Part shown: piece by piece, positions 61,401-64,000 of the stretch
Position numbering within the stretch: position 1 is the stretch's first letter
How the letters are laid out: every line of letters starts with the position of its first letter
NCBI GenBank assembly: GCA_023653785.1
Contig: JAMKCH010072585.1
Coordinates: 1-64,000 of the forward strand
Length of the DNA: 64,000 bases
Direction: 5' to 3'
Source of the DNA: Ophioderma brevispina
Lineage: Eukaryota; Echinodermata; Ophiuroidea; Amphilepidida; Ophiodermatidae
Program-made: the position numbers and the translations under genes
The notes under the pieces: model-generated
Databases searched by the model: none
What the model saw: the letters and a program-made list of their open reading frames with translations, nothing else
What the model was told of the DNA's origin: nothing

Positions 61401-62405
61401 GAATAATTAATATCGGAGATCGACTGGGGGAAACGTCCTTCCAATATGAAATAGCGGGGAAATACCGGTGTAAAGAAACTGAGTGTCCCCATGAGAGAGT
61501 GTCCTAGTTATCATAGCTACATGTACGGAATAAACCGTGATCTTGTAGACGAGGCCATTTGGGTACAGTGATGAAACAAATGGTGCATACAGCACTCAAT
61601 GGAGAACACAATAGACCGATGGGTGGTAGGACACTCAGTCACACGGACACTGTATAATATGACACCGGCATGTACATGTCTACGCTCAATCATTATAGCT
61701 GTTCCGTCAGTTCATGCAAGACATGTTAGAGGTCATTTTCGTGATGTGGCGCTATTTCATAATGGACGGACGAAAATTTGGGAGGATAACTCTTTTATAG
61801 GTGTCACTGCCCGGTGTCACTGTCACCAACACGCTGTCATGGGTTCACAGCCTATCTCAGGAATTGCTAAGAAAACAGCGTCTCTACATCCTCGGGCGTT
61901 TCAACCAAATGGTCAAATGTTTAAACAAAAGTTTTCAGGAATTCAGACAATAGCCTAAAATAACTGTATCACAACCTGTGATCTCTTACTTATAACCACC
62001 TACTGCGATTCTTTATCAAAGGATATAATTTATATTCTTCAGCTTCATTTATAACCTATCAATGAAATTGTTCAAAATTGTGTTTTTCAGCAGATATGCA
62101 AACTATCAGTTTTGCAACTACCATAGGGGCGGCTGCAACTACCACAGCGGCGGCTGCAACTACCGTAGCGGCGACTGCAACTACCATGGCGGCGGCTGCA
62201 ACTACCATAGCGGCGACTGCAACTACCACAGCGGCGGCTGCAACTACCACAGCGACGACTGCAATTACCACAACTATGGCTGCAACTACTACAACGGCAG
62301 TTGCAACTACCACAGCGGAAGCTGCAACTACCACCATTGCGCCAACACCATTACCACTAGATGACCTATTTGAAGCTCCTTCCGCCGATTGCCCTACTTT
62401 ACAAG
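58390..62405 (+). CDS. Secreted mucin-like protein, 3'-incomplete gene model
   Basis: The model joins exons 58390-58441, 60900-61124 and 62091-62405. All introns are GT-AG and all junctions are phase 1, the arrangement usual for shuffled extracellular modules. The product starts with the hydrophobic MEYIWEIFSMAILSWFTVV, read here as a signal peptide. A ~75-residue module with four Cys (HQC, WCQC, HRC) follows, then a ~105-residue Thr/Ala-rich stretch likely to be O-glycosylated, ending in LDDLFEAPSADCPTLQ. The family was not recognised, and the function may be in mucus, cell surface or extracellular matrix (inference). It starts 1.7 kb from the divergent thioredoxin-like gene. A weak candidate for a last exon is 63249-63406. 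No promoter element was identified. Confidence 0.6.
58909..58980. repeat. (GT)n microsatellite
   Basis: GT dinucleotides with a few GG and AG interruptions, in intron 1 of the mucin-like gene. Confidence 0.95.
59559..59719. mobile_element. 161-bp MITE inserted in the LINE, 8-bp duplication
   Basis: CAAGTGTA at 59551-59558 and 59720-59727. GGAAAGAGTTCCATATGT at the left mirrors ACATATGGAACTCTTGCC at the right, and ATATATTTAC pairs with GTAAATATAT further in. Excising it rejoins the LINE codons for KCKTVT. GG-starting ends with an 8-base duplication suggest a Merlin- or MULE-like source. Confidence 0.87.
59919..60225. mobile_element. 307-bp hAT-like MITE inserted in the LINE, 8-bp duplication
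   Basis: TCCGTCGA at 59911-59918 and 60226-60233. The ends are CAGGGGCGTAAC and GTTACGCTACTG. Removing it rejoins the LINE reading RLGLLRR to AAPYLETT. The 8-base duplication with CAG-starting ends is the hAT signature. The interior is CT-rich, giving false frames. Confidence 0.87.
60900..61124 (+). CDS. Mucin-like gene, exon 2: Cys-containing module
   Basis: Acceptor TTTATTTTCAG and donor CAAG|GTATGA bound 225 nt, exactly 75 codons in phase 1-1. It reads TGHQCFIQGNSRLTTAGQ, then SLTPAGDDGWCQCTSLKFGG, and ends ELHRCSGQ. I do not recognise the module. The competing frame at 60886-61110 lacks suitable splice phases. Confidence 0.6.
61125..62090 (+). other. Intron 2 of the mucin-like gene
   Basis: No exon with matching phase was found. 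Partly self-complementary sequence around 61465-61670 (ACTGAGTGTCC against GGACACTCAGT) suggests a decayed foldback element. The frame at 61599-61958 has no recognisable domain. Confidence 0.4.
62091..62405 (+). CDS. Mucin-like gene, exon 3: Thr/Ala-rich repeat
   Basis: Acceptor TGTTTTTCAG and donor ACAAG|GTAAGC bound 315 nt, exactly 105 codons in phase 1-1. The frame chosen by phase reads DMQTISFATT, then repeats of AATTTAA, then IAPTPLPLDDLFEAPSADCP. The repeat unit is 21 bases, so other frames and the opposite strand also look open. Phase agreement with exon 2 decides the frame. Confidence 0.65.
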
Positions 62406-62470
62406 GTAAGCCTGTGCGGGAGCCCGTGTCGTTGTAGCCCTGAACACCTTGTTTTCTTGTACCCCTTTAA

Positions 62471-63086
62471 AGGGGATGGCCCGATTTAAGTATATTAAGT
62501 TTTCATTTTGATAGGTTTACTCCAGAGGGTGTATTGAGTCAATCCCACAATGCACCAGTTTTGGGAAATTTCACCTCAATAGGGTCATGTGATCCCACAA
62601 AAATCCTATTCTTAACACATAAAAACCCCGACTTTTTTGCTCATTTTAGCCTACAAAGTGTTAGTACTTAGGGAGTTTTTTGCATGATGATGAAATGTCT
62701 TGTGGTTCTTGAACTTTGGAACACTTTTATCCCTATGTACTGACATGTGTTTTGTACAGTACAGTAAAGGCACATTGCAATGCATTATGGGATTGATTCA
62801 AAACACCCTCTGGGTTTACTCCAAACTCCCATCTGTAAAGTTTTGCCCCGATAGTTCATTCCGTTTTGATGTGAGAGCTAAAAAAACGTGATTTTGTAAG
62901 CCCCATATAGACCACTTGTGTAATATTCGTCGACCATTTTTTCACCTTTCTGCTCATAATTTCCAAACCAAACATCCTTTAGCCCTAAATTTTCACAAGG
63001 TAAATGAGAAAAATGGTAGCTTTTGACCACTTCAGGTAAAATCTGGGGTTCTGGGGTGAGGCTGTTAGCGATCGGGCCATGGACCT
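62471..63086. mobile_element. TTAA-flanked MITE, family K2, carrying a nested hAT-like MITE
   Basis: TTAA at 62467-62470 and 63087-63090. The ends AGGGGATGGCCCGAT and the inverse of ATCGGGCCATGGACCT pair. The interior matches 28604-28936 in inverse orientation (TTTTGATGTGAGAGCTAAAA, TTTTGACCACTTC). The element at 62523-62812 interrupts it. Confidence 0.78.
62523..62812. mobile_element. hAT-like MITE, family M, copy 2, with 9-bp duplication
   Basis: GGTTTACTC at 62514-62522 and 62813-62821. The ends CAGAGGGTGTATTGAGTCAA and the inverse of TTGATTCAAAACACCCTCTG pair for about 30 bases. Aligns end to end with 40187-40479 in inverse orientation. Confidence 0.86.
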
Positions 63087-63248
63087 TTAATTAGCCTAAT
63101 GCCAAACCAATACTGATAGACTGCAACATGCTTCTTAGTTCTAATTATATTTCAAAGCAATTAATCTCTATCAGTCAAGGGAAATTATATCGTAAATAAT
63201 GTTCCAGAAATCGTCACAGGTTTTAAAGCTTCAGGTATTATTTTGCAG

Positions 63249-63406
63249 TTCTTGATTTCTCATCATATAATCCGATCAATGTCATAGACACTCTGCAGAC
63301 ACCTTTTCTTTGTCTATTGACTCTTCAACCCGCGTACCCTGGCTCCTACCCCAACCCCTCGCTCTTCAGTAAAGCGACGTTCACAAAATGTGGGTGGCGA
63401 GTGTGA
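63249..63406 (+). CDS. Weak candidate terminal exon of the mucin-like gene
   Basis: Acceptor ATTATTTTGCAG accepts phase 1 and the frame runs VLDFSSYNPINVIDTLQ through SLFSKATFTKCGWRV to a TGA at 63404. Nothing else supports it. Confidence 0.2.
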
Positions 63407-63559
63407 CCTGGTTATGCTTGGAGTGACATTACAAAAAAGTTAGATATAATGCAGTACCATACCTTGTGTACACGAAGTGTCCACGGGTTCTGGCACAAAT
63501 TCACCTCATCTTCAAATGAATTTGGAGAAAGAAGAAGATCACATTATCACGGAGAGAGT

Positions 63560-63990
63560 TGGCGAGGTTGCAGTGTCTTGATCCCAAAAGAAGATGACCG
63601 AACCAGACCAGAGCTGTTTAGGAATATCGCCCAGACAAACTTGAGTAGAAAGAATGTTCTTCCAAGTACTGGCAAACAGACTGTTATCTTTCATGGTGGG
63701 AAATGGGTACATTGACCAAGCTATACAGAAATGGTTCCTTCCAAGCTCTTCCAGGAGTAGCAGGCTGTGTAGAACATACACAAGTACTCACGGAGACACT
63801 CTTAGATGCAAAGAGAAATTCAAAGGACACTGTAGTGGCGTGGGTGGACCTAGAAAACGCCTATGGATCAGTTGCTCATAGCCTCATCCAGTTTGCCTCG
63901 GAATGGTATCAAACATCAGAAGGTATATGTCGATGACACTCATTGCAAGAAGCGAAGCAGGACGTGAGGTATTGTTACATCTGGTGGAGA
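63560..63990 (+). mobile_element. Non-LTR retrotransposon fragment, reverse-transcriptase N-terminal part
   Basis: Spread over three frames: FRNIAQTNL, then MFFQVLANRLLSFMVGNGYI, then LPGVAGCVEHTQVLTETLLD and KDTVVAWVDLENAYGSVAHS. These correspond to the region before motif A and motif A itself (WVDLENAYGSV). The GVAGCVEHTQ motif differs from the LINEs at 16.0, 51.1 and 59.1 kb, so this is another family. The window ends before motif C. Confidence 0.7.
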
Positions 63991-64000
63991 CCTTCCTTAC

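Noticed and set aside
62059..62364. Minus-strand Val/Ala-rich frame and plus-strand Cys/Asn/Tyr-rich frame at the Thr/Ala repeat
   Set aside because: The 21-bp repeat keeps all frames open; only the Thr/Ala frame agrees with the splice phases of the neighbouring exon.

Overview
This is AT-rich animal nuclear DNA: long introns, GT-AG splicing, dense non-LTR retrotransposon fragments, many short inverted-repeat DNA elements (MITEs), microsatellites and minisatellites. There are no bacterial operons, phage genes or CRISPR arrays. The mix of element types suggests a marine invertebrate, but nothing fixes the phylum. Most of the window is repeat-derived. Almost all long open frames are by-products of tandem repeats, for example a 33-bp unit that equals 11 codons.

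Two host gene models can be built by matching splice sites and reading phases. The first is on the minus strand, from 56689 down to at least 40753 and possibly 38835. It encodes a secretory or ER protein with a signal peptide, a Lys-rich then very acidic linker, a thioredoxin-fold domain with a CDKC motif, and a second thioredoxin-fold domain with only a C-x6-C pair. Six exons join in phase, apart from one surplus base in each of exons 1 and 4. The second is on the plus strand, from 58390 to 62405. It encodes a secreted protein: a signal-peptide exon, a small Cys-containing exon and a Thr/Ala-rich mucin-like exon built on a 21-bp repeat. Every exon junction is phase 1. The two genes are divergent, with start codons 1.7 kb apart. 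The 3' ends of both lie outside what I could identify.

Layout. 1.4-8.7 kb: a 3.6-kb unit present twice in tandem, each copy carrying the 33-bp minisatellite, with dense indel noise and a 117-T run. 10.5-11.1 kb: a 330-bp palindrome between AT repeats. 11.9-18.5 kb: LINE remnants, MITEs and a dispersed repeat that ends in a tRNA-like promoter. 19.4-20.3 and 26.0-27.3 kb: long inverted-repeat elements sharing a common core. 28.6-33.4 kb: MITE-rich, including five elements packed into 1.2 kb. 33.6-34.6 kb: a ~148-bp satellite. 35.9-38.1 kb: an A-rich block next to a G-rich minisatellite. 38.8-56.7 kb: the thioredoxin-like gene, whose introns hold the second 33-bp array, a mariner-like insertion, hairpin elements and a deleted LINE. 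57.0-58.0 kb: GTAT repeats. 58.4-62.4 kb: the mucin-like gene, with a LINE in intron 1 that carries two DNA-transposon insertions. 62.5-64.0 kb: nested MITEs and another LINE fragment.

Element calls rest on visible target-site duplications, inverted termini and reverse-transcriptase motifs. Superfamily names are inference from those signatures.
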